A stretch of DNA of 64,000 nucleotides from Rhizobium sp. ICMP 5592 (GCF_009498525.1 NZ_QSNT01000009.1:104631-168630); one strand, 5' to 3'; counted from the first letter of the stretch, positions 32,661-41,537 are shown. Numbers and translations are program-made. Notes: generated by a model from the sequence alone, not told the origin.

Positions 32661-33544
32661 TTCGCGACCACGATGTCCGAATTGCTGGTGACCTTGTCGA
32701 CACCGATGTCGGTCAGCTTCCAGTGGGCCAGAAGCTTACCATAAGTGCCGTCGTCGATCAGCGATTGAAGCGTGTCCTTGACCAATTTCGCAGCCTCTGG
32801 CTGACCGACGGGTACGCCAAGCGCGACATACGCCGAGAAAAAGGGTGGCACGGGCATCGTATAGGCGCCTGGCTCGCTGGCGGAATAGCCGATATATGCA
32901 TTGATACTGTCCCAAACGACATCGACGCGGTCTGCCTGGAGCGGAACCGTCAAGATTGTGCTGCCTGCCGCATCCGTCGTTGGCGCTGCCAGGCCCTTGG
33001 CGACACATTCCTTACCGAACGTCTCAATATCGTATTCCTGGACGGTGCCCTTGATGACGCCGATCCTGAGGCCGCACATGTCTTCCATTTTCCCGATCTT
33101 TTTGGGATTGGACGCAAGCGTGACGAATGCGGTACCAGACTTGAGGTAATCGATCATCGTCAGGATTTCCCGCCGTTTCGGGAAGTCACCAGTGTCTGTC
33201 GTCATGGCATAACGGCCGCTTACGGCTCCGGGAACCTGCGCATCGAAGCTTGTCGCTTCCATCTCGTGCTTGAGGTCGAGCTTGGCGGCGATAGCACCCA
33301 CCAGATCCGGCACGAACCCAGTCACCGTACCATCGTCGAGAACGACGCCCGTCGGAGGAGCCTGCATGACTGGTGCCCTCAGCACGCCGTCCGGAACCCA
33401 GCTCTTCGGAACCTTGGCTGCAAGCGCCGGATCGGCCTTGATTTCGATGCCCTGGACGGTTGCTGCAAACGCTCCATCCAACGGCAGTAGACAAGAAATC
33501 CCTGTGGCCATTGCGAGAACGCTTAGAAAACACTTCATGCTCAT
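32657..33544 (-). CDS. periplasmic substrate-binding protein, polar amino acid type
   Basis: The ATG at 33544 has an AGAGGAAG site and gives 295 residues. A signal peptide (MSMKCFLSVLAMATGISCLL... ending near GAFA-A) directs export. The mature part is a family-3 solute-binding protein: GFVPDLVGAIAAKLDLKHEM, YAMTTDTGDFPKRREILTMI and GLRIGVIKGTVQEY follow the canonical order. The usual Arg/Asp pair that binds the amino-acid backbone is not clearly conserved, consistent with an organic-acid ligand. Together with the permease and ATPase it forms a complete importer. Confidence 0.87.
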   Translation of the reverse strand: MSMKCFLSVLAMATGISCLLPLDGAFAATVQGIEIKADPALAAKVPKSWVPDGVLRAPVMQAPPTGVVLDDGTVTGFVPDLVGAIAAKLDLKHEMEATSFDAQVPGAVSGRYAMTTDTGDFPKRREILTMIDYLKSGTAFVTLASNPKKIGKMEDMCGLRIGVIKGTVQEYDIETFGKECVAKGLAAPTTDAAGSTILTVPLQADRVDVVWDSINAYIGYSASEPGAYTMPVPPFFSAYVALGVPVGQPEAAKLVKDTLQSLIDDGTYGKLLAHWKLTDIGVDKVTSNSDIVVAK

Positions 33545-33575
33545 CGACGTCTTCCTCTGCTGTGAAGGTTGCTGG

Positions 33576-34376
33576 TTATGCTGGCATCGCATCGGCCGCC
33601 TTCACACGCGACAGAAAATCTATCACGCGTGGATTGGTCGGCTTGTCGAAGATGGTTTCCGGTGTGCCTACTGCCGCAATGCGGCCCTGGTCCATGAAGA
33701 TGACCCGATCGCAAACCCTCCGGGCGAATTCCATTTCATGTGTGACCACGATCATGGTCATCCCACTTGATGCGAGGTCCTGCATGACCGACAACACCTC
33801 AGCGACCATTTCAGGGTCGAGCGCTGATGTCGGCTCGTCGAAAAGCATGACCTTGGGCTTCATCGCCAACGCACGCGCGATGGCCACACGCTGCTGCTGC
33901 CCACCGGAGAGCTGGGCGGGATAGGCGTCGGCCTTTTCCGACAATCCGACCTTGCCGAGGAGTTCCTTGGCATACGATGCGATCGCATCCTTGGTATCAA
34001 TTTTGTTAACCCGCGGGGCCAGGGAGATATTCTCAAGGGCGGTCATATGCGGGAATAGGTTGAACGATTGAAAGACCATGCCTGTATCGCGACGCTGGGC
34101 CGCGATAGCGCGCTCGCTCAGTTCATACAGCTTATTTCCCTCGCGGCGAAAACCCACGAGGTGACCGTTGACCATCAACATTCCGCCGTTGATTTCCTCA
34201 AGGCGATTGATACAGCGCAGGAACGTAGATTTTCCAGAGCCGGACGGGCCGATGATCGCGATGGCCTCGCCTCTCCTGACGGTAAGACTGACGTCCTTGA
34301 GAACTTGCATCGTCCCGTAGAATTTACAAACGCCCACGGCCTCGAGCGCGGCTGCACTATCAGCTGTCAGTCTCAT
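33576..34376 (-). CDS. polar amino acid-type ABC transporter ATP-binding protein
   Basis: This 266-residue ATPase of the GlnQ/HisP class has Walker A GPSGSGKST at about residues 43-51, the signature LSGGQQQRVAIARAL and Walker B VMLFDEPTSALD, then the switch His in VVTHEMEFAR. It is the first gene of the transporter-CoA ligase-MaoC operon and lies divergently from the TetR gene at 34541. It energises uptake of the pathway substrate or a related acid. Confidence 0.9.
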   Translation of the reverse strand: MRLTADSAAALEAVGVCKFYGTMQVLKDVSLTVRRGEAIAIIGPSGSGKSTFLRCINRLEEINGGMLMVNGHLVGFRREGNKLYELSERAIAAQRRDTGMVFQSFNLFPHMTALENISLAPRVNKIDTKDAIASYAKELLGKVGLSEKADAYPAQLSGGQQQRVAIARALAMKPKVMLFDEPTSALDPEMVAEVLSVMQDLASSGMTMIVVTHEMEFARRVCDRVIFMDQGRIAAVGTPETIFDKPTNPRVIDFLSRVKAADAMPA

Positions 34377-34453
34377 ATTGTTCCCCCGGAGCTTTGCGCT
34401 CTCGAACTTCCACGACGCCGCTTGAAGCGGTCTTCGTTTTATTTATTTAGTGT

Positions 34454-34463
34454 GTTATATAAC
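34454..34463. promoter_or_regulatory. palindrome in the divergent transporter/TetR promoter
   Basis: GTTATATAAC is a perfect 10-bp palindrome in the A+T-rich stretch of the 164-bp gap between the ABC ATPase start (34376) and the TetR start (34541). It may be the TetR autoregulatory site or an overlapping promoter element. Confidence 0.4.
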
Positions 34464-34540
34464 GTATCGAACAAAACATCAAGCGCATTTTGCGAAACCA
34501 CAAAACCTTGGTAATGAGACTACCACCACGAGGAACCAAG

Positions 34541-35182
34541 ATGCCAAAATTTGTCGACAGCAAAGCACGCAAGGAAGATATCGTCCGCATCGCGATGGAA
34601 GTCTTGGCTCAGGATGGCTACGAGAAGTTCTCGCTCCGAAATGTCGGGAAACGCCTAGGTGGCTCCCAGAGCTTGGTGACCCACTACTTCGCATCGAGGG
34701 AATCCCTCTTCTCAGAGTTGGCAGGTATGCTCGCAGATGGGTGGACGGTCGAGATCCGGGAGTGCTTGGAGGGGAAGGAAGCCCCCAGGGACAGAGTGAA
34801 AGCATTGATGATTTGGCTCATCCCCGACACGTCCTCGAAACTGGACGCGGAAAAAGCAAGAATGCAGATATCTGCCGCGAAATTCCGTGACCCGATCGCC
34901 GCGAAAATCCTCTCCGACTTCGACGCGTTCGTGCGCCAGAACCTCTCAGACATCATAAGAGAACTGGTCCCGGAGGACGAGGTAGAGCCCGTTGTCGATC
35001 TCGTTCGCTCTGTGTCGACGGGCATTGAACTCGAAACATATGAGCACGGCTGGTCTCCTGAGCGGCAACATCGAACCGTTAGTTTGGCGCTTGATCGGTT
35101 CCTCCCCGGCAACCACAAAGAGACATCAGCTACAGATGAAGGTCTTCACAATTGTGTCCCACTGACCAACGCGTCATACTGA
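34541..35182 (+). CDS. TetR/AcrR-family regulator (first)
   Basis: The ATG at 34541 (MPKFVDSKARKEDIVRIAME) has a GAGG site and gives 213 residues. The N-terminal HTH is FSLRNVGKRLGGSQSLVTHY at about residues 32-51, with the typical Y-F after it. The C-terminal ligand domain is helical with a BetI-like feel. Divergent placement from the transporter-CoA ligase operon and proximity to the ring-degradation operon suggest control of one or both, probably by derepression with a pathway intermediate. The C-terminal end (TDEGLHNCVPLTNASY) is unusual and may be recent extension. Confidence 0.85.
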   Translation: MPKFVDSKARKEDIVRIAMEVLAQDGYEKFSLRNVGKRLGGSQSLVTHYFASRESLFSELAGMLADGWTVEIRECLEGKEAPRDRVKALMIWLIPDTSSKLDAEKARMQISAAKFRDPIAAKILSDFDAFVRQNLSDIIRELVPEDEVEPVVDLVRSVSTGIELETYEHGWSPERQHRTVSLALDRFLPGNHKETSATDEGLHNCVPLTNASY

Positions 35183-35212
35183 TGGATACCAAGCTCCAGA
35201 AAGGGATAAGCG

Positions 35213-35785
35213 TTGGCAAGAGCAGCTAAGGCCGCATCCACTGAAAACCAACGTCTGGACGCCAACGCCTGGATAGATGCTGCACTCGAGCTTCTGGCTG
35301 AACAAGGCATCGACAATGTGCGGGTCGAGCCTTTGGCAAAGCGCCTGAGTGTCACCAAAGGGAGCTTCTATTGGCATTTCAAGGATCGAGATGCTCTACT
35401 TGAAGCGATGCTAGGCCATTGGCGTCGCAGAGCCACCTTCGAAGTCATTGAGCGCATCGAAAACACCCATGAAGACGCTCGTGCGCGCCTGTCAAAGCTG
35501 TTGAGAATCCCCTTTCACGGAGAGCGAGCGAGCCGGGGAGCTGATGTCGAATTATCGATAAGGCTGTGGGGTCGGCGCGATCAGCGGGCGCGTTCAGCGC
35601 TCAACGAGATCGACCAACTCCGGCTACGATACATCAGCAGTTTGCTTGAACAATGCGGCGTCGCAAACGAGGAATGCGCGGCGCGTTCGGTTGTTGCCTA
35701 TGCATATATGCGCGTAGCTTCCAGTCTAGTGGCTGCGGACAATCAGAAAATGCAGGACGATTGCGAACGCGCGATTTTGGGGTAG
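35213..35785 (+). CDS. TetR/AcrR-family regulator (second)
   Basis: This 190-residue protein starts at a TTG with an AAGGGA site eight bases upstream. The HTH is VRVEPLAKRLSVTKGSFYWHF, a very standard TetR recognition segment. The C-terminal helical domain is of normal length. It lies 31 bp after the first TetR gene and may be co-transcribed with it. Its 3' end abuts a truncated IS30 transposase on the opposite strand, so the last codons may have been changed by an insertion or deletion event. Its target is unknown. Confidence 0.82.
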   Translation: MARAAKAASTENQRLDANAWIDAALELLAEQGIDNVRVEPLAKRLSVTKGSFYWHFKDRDALLEAMLGHWRRRATFEVIERIENTHEDARARLSKLLRIPFHGERASRGADVELSIRLWGRRDQRARSALNEIDQLRLRYISSLLEQCGVANEECAARSVVAYAYMRVASSLVAADNQKMQDDCERAILG

Positions 35786-35833
35786 TGTGACAGAGGTTAA
35801 TCTCGGTTCTCTGCGTTCTGTAGAGAAGATCAC

Positions 35834-36067
35834 CTTTCGCAACTTGGCACGACGCACGCAGGCCATGTCATGGGCCGGCGCGCAGTAACAGCCGTTGAGA
35901 TCTGGTATAAGCTTGTCGACGAACGTGTTCCGCTTGAGCTCATGAAAGATCGTTGAGCGATGCCGCCCGAGTTTCTCGGCGATAATCTCGACGCTGATGC
36001 CAGCCATCCGCCAGCGAGCGATCTTGCGGCGTTCATCTAGGTCGATGTGGGAGTAGGTGTGTCTCAT
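35834..36067 (-). pseudogene. IS30-family transposase, truncated 5' fragment
   Basis: The first 78 residues match the N-terminus of IS30 transposases: YSHIDLDERRKIARWRMAGI, VEIIAEKLGRHRSTIFHELK (HTH) and CYCAPAHDMACVRRAKLRK. The frame then runs into unrelated sequence and stops at 35726; the DDE catalytic domain (about 250 further residues) is missing. No terminal inverted repeat was identified on either side. This is a dead insertion-sequence remnant at the boundary between the aromatic and the inositol loci. Confidence 0.85.
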
Positions 36068-36547
36068 CGCGCTTTCCTTGCGAGCGATAACCCATTGGCA
36101 TCTTTCGCAAGTCGCACTTCAAACTTGAACCCACCCCATAGTATGAAAGCAAAAATGGCATATTTTGGAAGAAAAACATCAGAATAGGTTGACCAGAAAC
36201 TCGTCGGATGGTGGAGTGAAATGACCATCAACTCCGAGCGGCTTTGCGACGCTTGGAGCCGGTGACGGGAGAAGATTCATGCCGGCGTCAACGCATCCGG
36301 CGGCCACCTTGGTGCGCTCTGATAGCTTACGCTGCGATTTTCACCCTCAGCCCCCTAACGCTCTTGTGTTGGATATGTCCGTCTTCATCAACAGTTTTTT
36401 CAGCATCGCTGCTCTCCACGGGATGCATCTCGTGGACTGCGACGAATTGGTTCTATTTGCATGTACGGCGCCATCCGCCAAGCCAGCTTCGCAGATCATA
36501 GGGCATAATAGTCTGCAGCCCGGGATCGGCCCGTCAGGAGGGCATCG
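36068..36547. other. intergenic region, promoter of the LacI gene
   Basis: This 480-bp stretch holds no convincing gene. The part nearest the transposase should contain its former promoter and insertion-sequence end. Just before the LacI start there is a strong AGGAGGGC ribosome site, so the promoter of that gene must lie in the right-hand half. No operator palindrome stands out. Confidence 0.4.
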
Positions 36548-37582
36548 ATGAGGCGGCCAACAATCGCTCAGTTGGCCGAGGCTGCCGGAGTGAGCCTGGC
36601 GACTGTGAATAGACTGCTGCATGGAACCGGGACGGTACGCCCAGCAACGGTTGAACGCATCTTGAAAACCGCGGAAGAGGTGGGCTTTTATGGATTGGAT
36701 GCGTTGCGCGAGCCTATGCCGGCGAACCTGCCCCATCACAAGCTGGGCTTTCTAATGCAACAGTCACACCGACCGATTTACCAAATGTGGGCTGCGGCAA
36801 TCATCGCCGCTGCCTCCAGGCGCGCAGACGCCGTCATCGAACCAAACGTGATCTTCGAGGACAACCTTGCTCCGGAAGCTGTCGCCTTCAATCTCTTGAA
36901 ACTCGGGGAAGATAGCGACGCGGTAGCCGTCATCACGGCGGATCATTCCATGATCAGCCAGGCGATCGATGAACTGCGTACGAAGGGCGTTCCAGTCATT
37001 GCCCATGTCACCGACCTTTCGGCGCCAAATCGGGCAGCGTTCGTTGGAACTGACAACTGGAAGGCCGGACGCACTGCCGCCTGGTTTATCGCTCAGACGG
37101 CGCGCAATCCCGGCAAGGTCTTCCCTTTCATCGGCAACCATCGCTACCAGTGCCAGGATTTTTCCGACGCGAGTTTTCGCTCATACATGCGCGAACATGC
37201 TCCGGATTTCCAGGTCAGCGATACGCTGCTGACCCATGAAGAGCCGAAGAACGCCTATGAAATCGTCCGCAAGCTGATTGAAGACGAGCCGGATCTCCGC
37301 GGAATCTTCGTCAATGGCGGCGGTATTTCTGGCGTCTTGCAGGCTGTGCGCGAGCTACCTTTTGAACATCAACGCGAGATCCGCATCGTCTGTCGTGATA
37401 TTGGCCCCGAAACGCGCAAAGGCCTGAGTGAAGGGTTGATCACGGCTGCCCTTTGCCATCCGATGGAGCGAATCTCCGATGTGCTGATCGATGTGATGCT
37501 CGGAGCCATCGCCGGGATAACGAAGGGATCGATCGTTCAGCGGATCGTGCCCTTCGAAATTATCACTCCCGAGTGCGTCTAA
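36548..37582 (+). CDS. LacI-family transcriptional regulator (left flank of inositol locus)
   Basis: This is a 344-residue repressor-type protein. The LacI HTH is PTIAQLAEAAGVSLATVNRL, and the rest is a periplasmic-binding-protein-like sugar domain with GFLMQQSHRPIYQMWAAAI and GTDNWKAGRTAAWFI. It is clearly paralogous to the LacI at 54310: both share the QQSHR-x-x-YQMW and the AGRTAAWFIA / KGRTAAWFIA signatures. It is divergent in orientation to the iol cluster and faces the chemoreceptor gene end-to-end. It probably senses a sugar or inositol-like ligand, and may have been left by duplication of the locus. Confidence 0.88.
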   Translation: MRRPTIAQLAEAAGVSLATVNRLLHGTGTVRPATVERILKTAEEVGFYGLDALREPMPANLPHHKLGFLMQQSHRPIYQMWAAAIIAAASRRADAVIEPNVIFEDNLAPEAVAFNLLKLGEDSDAVAVITADHSMISQAIDELRTKGVPVIAHVTDLSAPNRAAFVGTDNWKAGRTAAWFIAQTARNPGKVFPFIGNHRYQCQDFSDASFRSYMREHAPDFQVSDTLLTHEEPKNAYEIVRKLIEDEPDLRGIFVNGGGISGVLQAVRELPFEHQREIRIVCRDIGPETRKGLSEGLITAALCHPMERISDVLIDVMLGAIAGITKGSIVQRIVPFEIITPECV

Positions 37583-37647
37583 GCGAAGATAGCATCAGGC
37601 CGGCAGGCTCCCGCATCGCTCAACCTTGTAATACTGCTAACGCAGGG

Positions 37648-40191
37648 TCATTGCGCGGTGGCAGATTTCGTTTTGTCACGTGCGTCTAATTGATTGCGAT
37701 CGCTGAGTTTAAACATTCCGACAACTGACATGAGCCCAGTCGCCTCTTTGGCAAGCAAAGAGCTGGCGGTGTTTGCTTCTTCAGCCATTAAAGCATTCTG
37801 TTGGGTTATTTTGTCCATCTGATTGACAGCTTGGTTAACCTGTTGCAGGGCAACGGATTGGTCGTGACTGGCACCGGCCAGCATTTCCACTTCGTGGCTG
37901 ACCAAAACGATCTTGTCAGAAATAAGAGAAAGGACGACGCCGGTTTCCTGCACAAGTGTCACACCCGAACCGACCGCTTGCGTTGAGGAGCCAATCAGCT
38001 GTTTGATTTCCATAGCCGCGGACGTGCAACGCTGGGCTAGTTCCCTGACTTCCTGTGCCACCACGGCAAATCCCTTACCCGCCTCCCCTGCACGGGCTGC
38101 CTCGATTCCAGCGTTGAGCGCCAACAGATTCGTCTGGAAAGCGATCTCATCGATCACGTTGACGATCTGTTCGATCTGGCGCGAGCCACCTTCGATGCTC
38201 TTCATCGCCGAAATCGCATTGGCGACGACCAATGTGGAATCGTCCGCGTAGCGCTTCATTTCGGCCACCTGACCGTTCGTTTCACGCGCGCGCTCCGCCG
38301 ATGAGAGAACCGTCGCGGTAATTTCATCGACGGTTGCGGCTGTCTCTTCAAGTGACGCCGCCTGTTCTTCCGTACGTTTCGCGAGATCGGCGGCCGAGCG
38401 CTGCATCTTATTCCCACTCCGCTGAATGGAAGACGCCTCATCGAGGATTTGACCTAAACTGTCTTGGAGACGAGCGACCAACGCATTAAAATCCAGCCGC
38501 AACTGCTCGAGCCGCCCGGAAAACGGAGCCAGGATTTTCTGCGAGAGATCGCCGTGTGCAAGGCGGCCCAAACCTGCACCAAGCTCGGCGACCGCAAGCT
38601 GGATTTCTTGATCCAGATTCTGCTTTTCCTGATCATTTCGCTTACGCTCGGCGTCTGCTTGGGCACGTTGCTCTTCGCCTAACCGTTCCATCTTCAGTTT
38701 GGAGATTGCATTCTGCTTAAAAATGCCGAGCGCCTTGGCCATATCGCCGATTTCATCATTGCGTGATCCTTCATCGATGCTTGCGTCGAGCTTACCCTCC
38801 GCCAAGCGTCGCATTGTCGAGGTGATCCGACCAATCGGGCCCTGGAGCGTCAAGACCAACGCGTAGCCAGCAATGAGCGCGATACAGGCGCCGATGACCA
38901 TCGCGGTGACGGAAATCCGGTTTGCCTGCTGGCGCTCCGCACTGGCGATCTCCTTTTGCTGGGAAGCAAAGTCGCTCAGGTCCTGCCAGATCGAATCGAT
39001 GGAAGCGGCGGCGGCGGCATATTCGGTGCTGCGATCATTGCTGATGGCGAGGAGCGCCCGGCTGTCTTCACTCAGTTTGCGCGTGACCGGAATGAGCACG
39101 GTCGAAATTTCTGCGAGTGCCGGAAAGTCGCCGGATTTGGACTGCAAGGATGCAATATTCCTCTCTACCTCGGCAAGCTCGCCAGCCAGTGCAAGCTGGT
39201 CTGCTTCGCTGGCGCTACCCAGAAAGGCTGCAGCGCGGACAAGCACGGAATTGGTCGATTCGCTCAGACCCGCTGTCGCTATCAGCACCGCCTGGCCCTT
39301 TACGACCTTTGTCTCGAGACTACTGAAGATCTCACTCGCTTCCAGGGTCTTGCCCCGCGAAAGCGGAAGGAGCTGCGCCGGTATCGCTGAGAAGCGCGCA
39401 AATAGTACGGAAACGTCGGCCTCCACCGCTTCGACGGCGCCTCCCGTTGCGATGCGCTCGTCGATCTGTTTGACGACGGAAGCCATGTCTGTGTCGAGAT
39501 GAGTGGGATCGTTCGGAAGGATCTGCGCGATCGCGCTAACATTCTGGACGACAAGCGACCGCTTTGCCCGGTAAAGCCTGAGTTTGTTTGTTGCACCTGA
39601 CGCGTTTGAATAGGCGGCGGCGATATCGGTAAAGAACTTGGCATTCGCCGCTATGCGATTTGCCTCGCGCAGCATCGCCTTCGCCGCACCCTCATCATTG
39701 CGTAACGCTTGCTGGACCGTTTTCGACTCCTCGGACAGACGCGCCTTTTGACCTGTCAGAAATAAAAGGTCGGAGTCTATCGTCGAACGAAGGTCCCGGT
39801 CTGAAACATGAAGTTGCCAGAGGCCATCCATGCGTTTTTGGATGCTCTCGACTTCCGACTGAACGCGCCTGAGCCGCGAAGAGTCGACATCGTCGCTCAA
39901 GCTGCTTATCGTTTCGCTGATCATCTCCTGCTGCGAACTAAGCTTCTTATAGACATCATCACGGGTAGCCTCTGTCGCATTGCGAAGAAAGAGATTCATG
40001 CTCGCATAGAGATCCTTGAAGCCGCCCAGTGATTGCAGAACGCTGTTGGAAATCTCCATCCGCCCTTGCAACAAACCAGATGCATACAAGCCTGTAAGGC
40101 CGACGGCGCAAATACTCAGGACGAATGGGAGCACCAGCAGTACCACCTTCGTCTGAATCTTGAATTGCGACAGAATTCTATCGATAAGCAT
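37648..40191 (-). CDS. methyl-accepting chemotaxis protein
   Basis: The start at 40191 (MLIDRILSQFKIQTKVVLLV) is preferred over a TTG 30 bp upstream; GGAGG lies close before it. The 847-residue receptor has a first membrane helix at about residues 16-41, a long periplasmic helical sensor of about 380 residues, a second helix near 430-455 (AMVIGACIALIAGYALVLTL), a HAMP domain, and a methyl-accepting signalling domain with the hairpin tip IDEIAFQTNLLALNAGIEAA. It is last in the co-directional inositol cluster, 103 bp after the tautomerase. It may mediate chemotaxis to inositol or a related compound. Confidence 0.88.
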   Translation of the reverse strand: MLIDRILSQFKIQTKVVLLVLPFVLSICAVGLTGLYASGLLQGRMEISNSVLQSLGGFKDLYASMNLFLRNATEATRDDVYKKLSSQQEMISETISSLSDDVDSSRLRRVQSEVESIQKRMDGLWQLHVSDRDLRSTIDSDLLFLTGQKARLSEESKTVQQALRNDEGAAKAMLREANRIAANAKFFTDIAAAYSNASGATNKLRLYRAKRSLVVQNVSAIAQILPNDPTHLDTDMASVVKQIDERIATGGAVEAVEADVSVLFARFSAIPAQLLPLSRGKTLEASEIFSSLETKVVKGQAVLIATAGLSESTNSVLVRAAAFLGSASEADQLALAGELAEVERNIASLQSKSGDFPALAEISTVLIPVTRKLSEDSRALLAISNDRSTEYAAAAASIDSIWQDLSDFASQQKEIASAERQQANRISVTAMVIGACIALIAGYALVLTLQGPIGRITSTMRRLAEGKLDASIDEGSRNDEIGDMAKALGIFKQNAISKLKMERLGEEQRAQADAERKRNDQEKQNLDQEIQLAVAELGAGLGRLAHGDLSQKILAPFSGRLEQLRLDFNALVARLQDSLGQILDEASSIQRSGNKMQRSAADLAKRTEEQAASLEETAATVDEITATVLSSAERARETNGQVAEMKRYADDSTLVVANAISAMKSIEGGSRQIEQIVNVIDEIAFQTNLLALNAGIEAARAGEAGKGFAVVAQEVRELAQRCTSAAMEIKQLIGSSTQAVGSGVTLVQETGVVLSLISDKIVLVSHEVEMLAGASHDQSVALQQVNQAVNQMDKITQQNALMAEEANTASSLLAKEATGLMSVVGMFKLSDRNQLDARDKTKSATAQ

Positions 40192-40294
40192 GAGCCTCCC
40201 CCAGCCGCCTGGTCTGTTCAAAGAGTTGCGTGGTCACAAAATCAAGGAACTCAGATCGTTCGCCCAACGCCAGCATTCTCAGCTCAACCGCAAA

Positions 40295-40690
40295 TCAGCC
40301 GGATAACTCGCCCGTCAGAAACTGCGCGCGACCGTTTCCGAAGGACCAGTCTTCGTCCTCGTTCAGCGTGAAGGAAATCATCACGTCCGAGGGGGCGATT
40401 CTGCACTCACTTTCGAGCCGATCACAGAGGTCTCGATAGAAAGCCACCTTTTGCTCCTTATCCCGCGGCCGGGAAACAACTTCCAGGAGTACGAATTTAT
40501 CCGTCCTGGCGATGCCGAGACCTGTGTCCAGAGCGCGCATATGCGTATGCTCGTGTTCGACAAGAATTTGGTAGCGATCACGATCAGGAACCTTGAAAGC
40601 CGCAACCATTGCCTCGTGGGCAGCGTCCAAAAGCTGGTCGATTTCCTGTGACGAGCGCCCCTTCAGAACGTGAAATTTCATCAGTGGCAT
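40295..40690 (-). CDS. tautomerase-superfamily protein, malonate semialdehyde decarboxylase-like
   Basis: The protein is 131 residues, or 130 after removal of Met. With Pro as residue 1, Asp falls at 37 and Arg at 73 and 75 (SRPR), which are exactly the catalytic positions of malonate semialdehyde decarboxylase (Pro1, Asp37, Arg73, Arg75). The length also matches that family (about 130 aa). The C-terminal block DEDWSFGNGRAQFLTGELSG is typical. It begins 40 bp after iolB and is on the same strand, so it is probably co-transcribed with the inositol genes. Malonate semialdehyde is an end product of the iol pathway, and no iolA-like dehydrogenase is present here, so decarboxylation to acetaldehyde is a good prediction. 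Alternatives: a different tautomerase or hydratase activity. Confidence 0.85.
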   Translation of the reverse strand: MPLMKFHVLKGRSSQEIDQLLDAAHEAMVAAFKVPDRDRYQILVEHEHTHMRALDTGLGIARTDKFVLLEVVSRPRDKEQKVAFYRDLCDRLESECRIAPSDVMISFTLNEDEDWSFGNGRAQFLTGELSG

Positions 40691-40730
40691 TTCGATCCCT
40701 TTCGCTTAGATGATCCAACTGACCCGTGCA

Positions 40731-41537
40731 TTAAGCGTCACGCTCCAAGAGCCATTTGACCGCCGGATCGGGAACGAAACGCCATTTCCGCAGGGGGCCC
40801 GCCATCACGTTGAGGTAATACATCTCGAAGCCATAGGGAGCACCGCAAGGGTGATGGCCGCGCGGGACGAGGACGGCATCGCCGTCAGCCACGGCCATCG
40901 TCTCGTCGACTTTGCCATCGTCCGTGTAGACGCGCTGAATTCCAAAGCCATCCGATGGGTTCAGCCGATGATAATAGGTCTCCTCGAGGTAGGTAATGCG
41001 CGGGAAATCATCCTCGTCATGCCGGTGCGAAGGATAGCTGGACCAATGCCCGGCTGGCGTGAAGACTTCGGTCACGAGGAGGGAATCGCAGTAGTCCTCG
41101 TTTTCCATGGCGATATTGTTGATGTAGCGCGTATTTGTACCCTTGCCCCGCTCGGTCAGGGTGATCCCGTCGGGACCAATACGGCGTGCCTTGTGCTGCC
41201 CCTTGCCCGGGGCGGCACAAACCGCAATCGTGCAGTCGCTCGCGGCCACCGCCTCCCAGCGCTCACCGTTTGGGACGTAAAGGCAGTGGGGCGGGGTTTT
41301 TTCGAAAACGTTCATGCGCTCGCCGAGCGTTCCCCAGTCCTGTCCTGCGGCGTGAAGACTGGCCTTGCCTTCGACCATGACGACGATGACTTCGTTCTCA
41401 CCGGTGACCTCGCCGACCCGCTCGCCCGCGCGAAGCCTGTAGAGCGAAAAACCGACATAGCGCCATCCAGCGGACTGTGCGGTAATCTCATGGACTTTGC
41501 CATGGGTACCGAAAGGCTTGCGAAGTAGTGGTGACAT
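40731..41537 (-). CDS. iolB: 5-deoxy-glucuronate isomerase (IolB)
   Basis: The second of two adjacent ATGs (41537) has GGAG at better spacing, giving 268 residues; 41540 is the alternative. The double-cupin metal site includes SSYPSHRHDED, and the ending VLVPRGHHPCGAPYGFEMYY is highly typical of IolB. It converts 5-deoxy-glucuronate to 2-deoxy-5-keto-gluconate in inositol breakdown. It lies 58 bp after iolD and 40 bp before the MSAD-like tautomerase gene. A degenerate copy of its last 48 codons is present at 18782-18928. Confidence 0.93.
   Translation of the reverse strand: MSPLLRKPFGTHGKVHEITAQSAGWRYVGFSLYRLRAGERVGEVTGENEVIVVMVEGKASLHAAGQDWGTLGERMNVFEKTPPHCLYVPNGERWEAVAASDCTIAVCAAPGKGQHKARRIGPDGITLTERGKGTNTRYINNIAMENEDYCDSLLVTEVFTPAGHWSSYPSHRHDEDDFPRITYLEETYYHRLNPSDGFGIQRVYTDDGKVDETMAVADGDAVLVPRGHHPCGAPYGFEMYYLNVMAGPLRKWRFVPDPAVKWLLERDA

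Noticed and set aside
36279..36551. Plus-strand 90-residue open frame before the LacI gene
   Set aside because: No ribosome site, no motif, and it runs into the LacI ribosome site; treated as intergenic.
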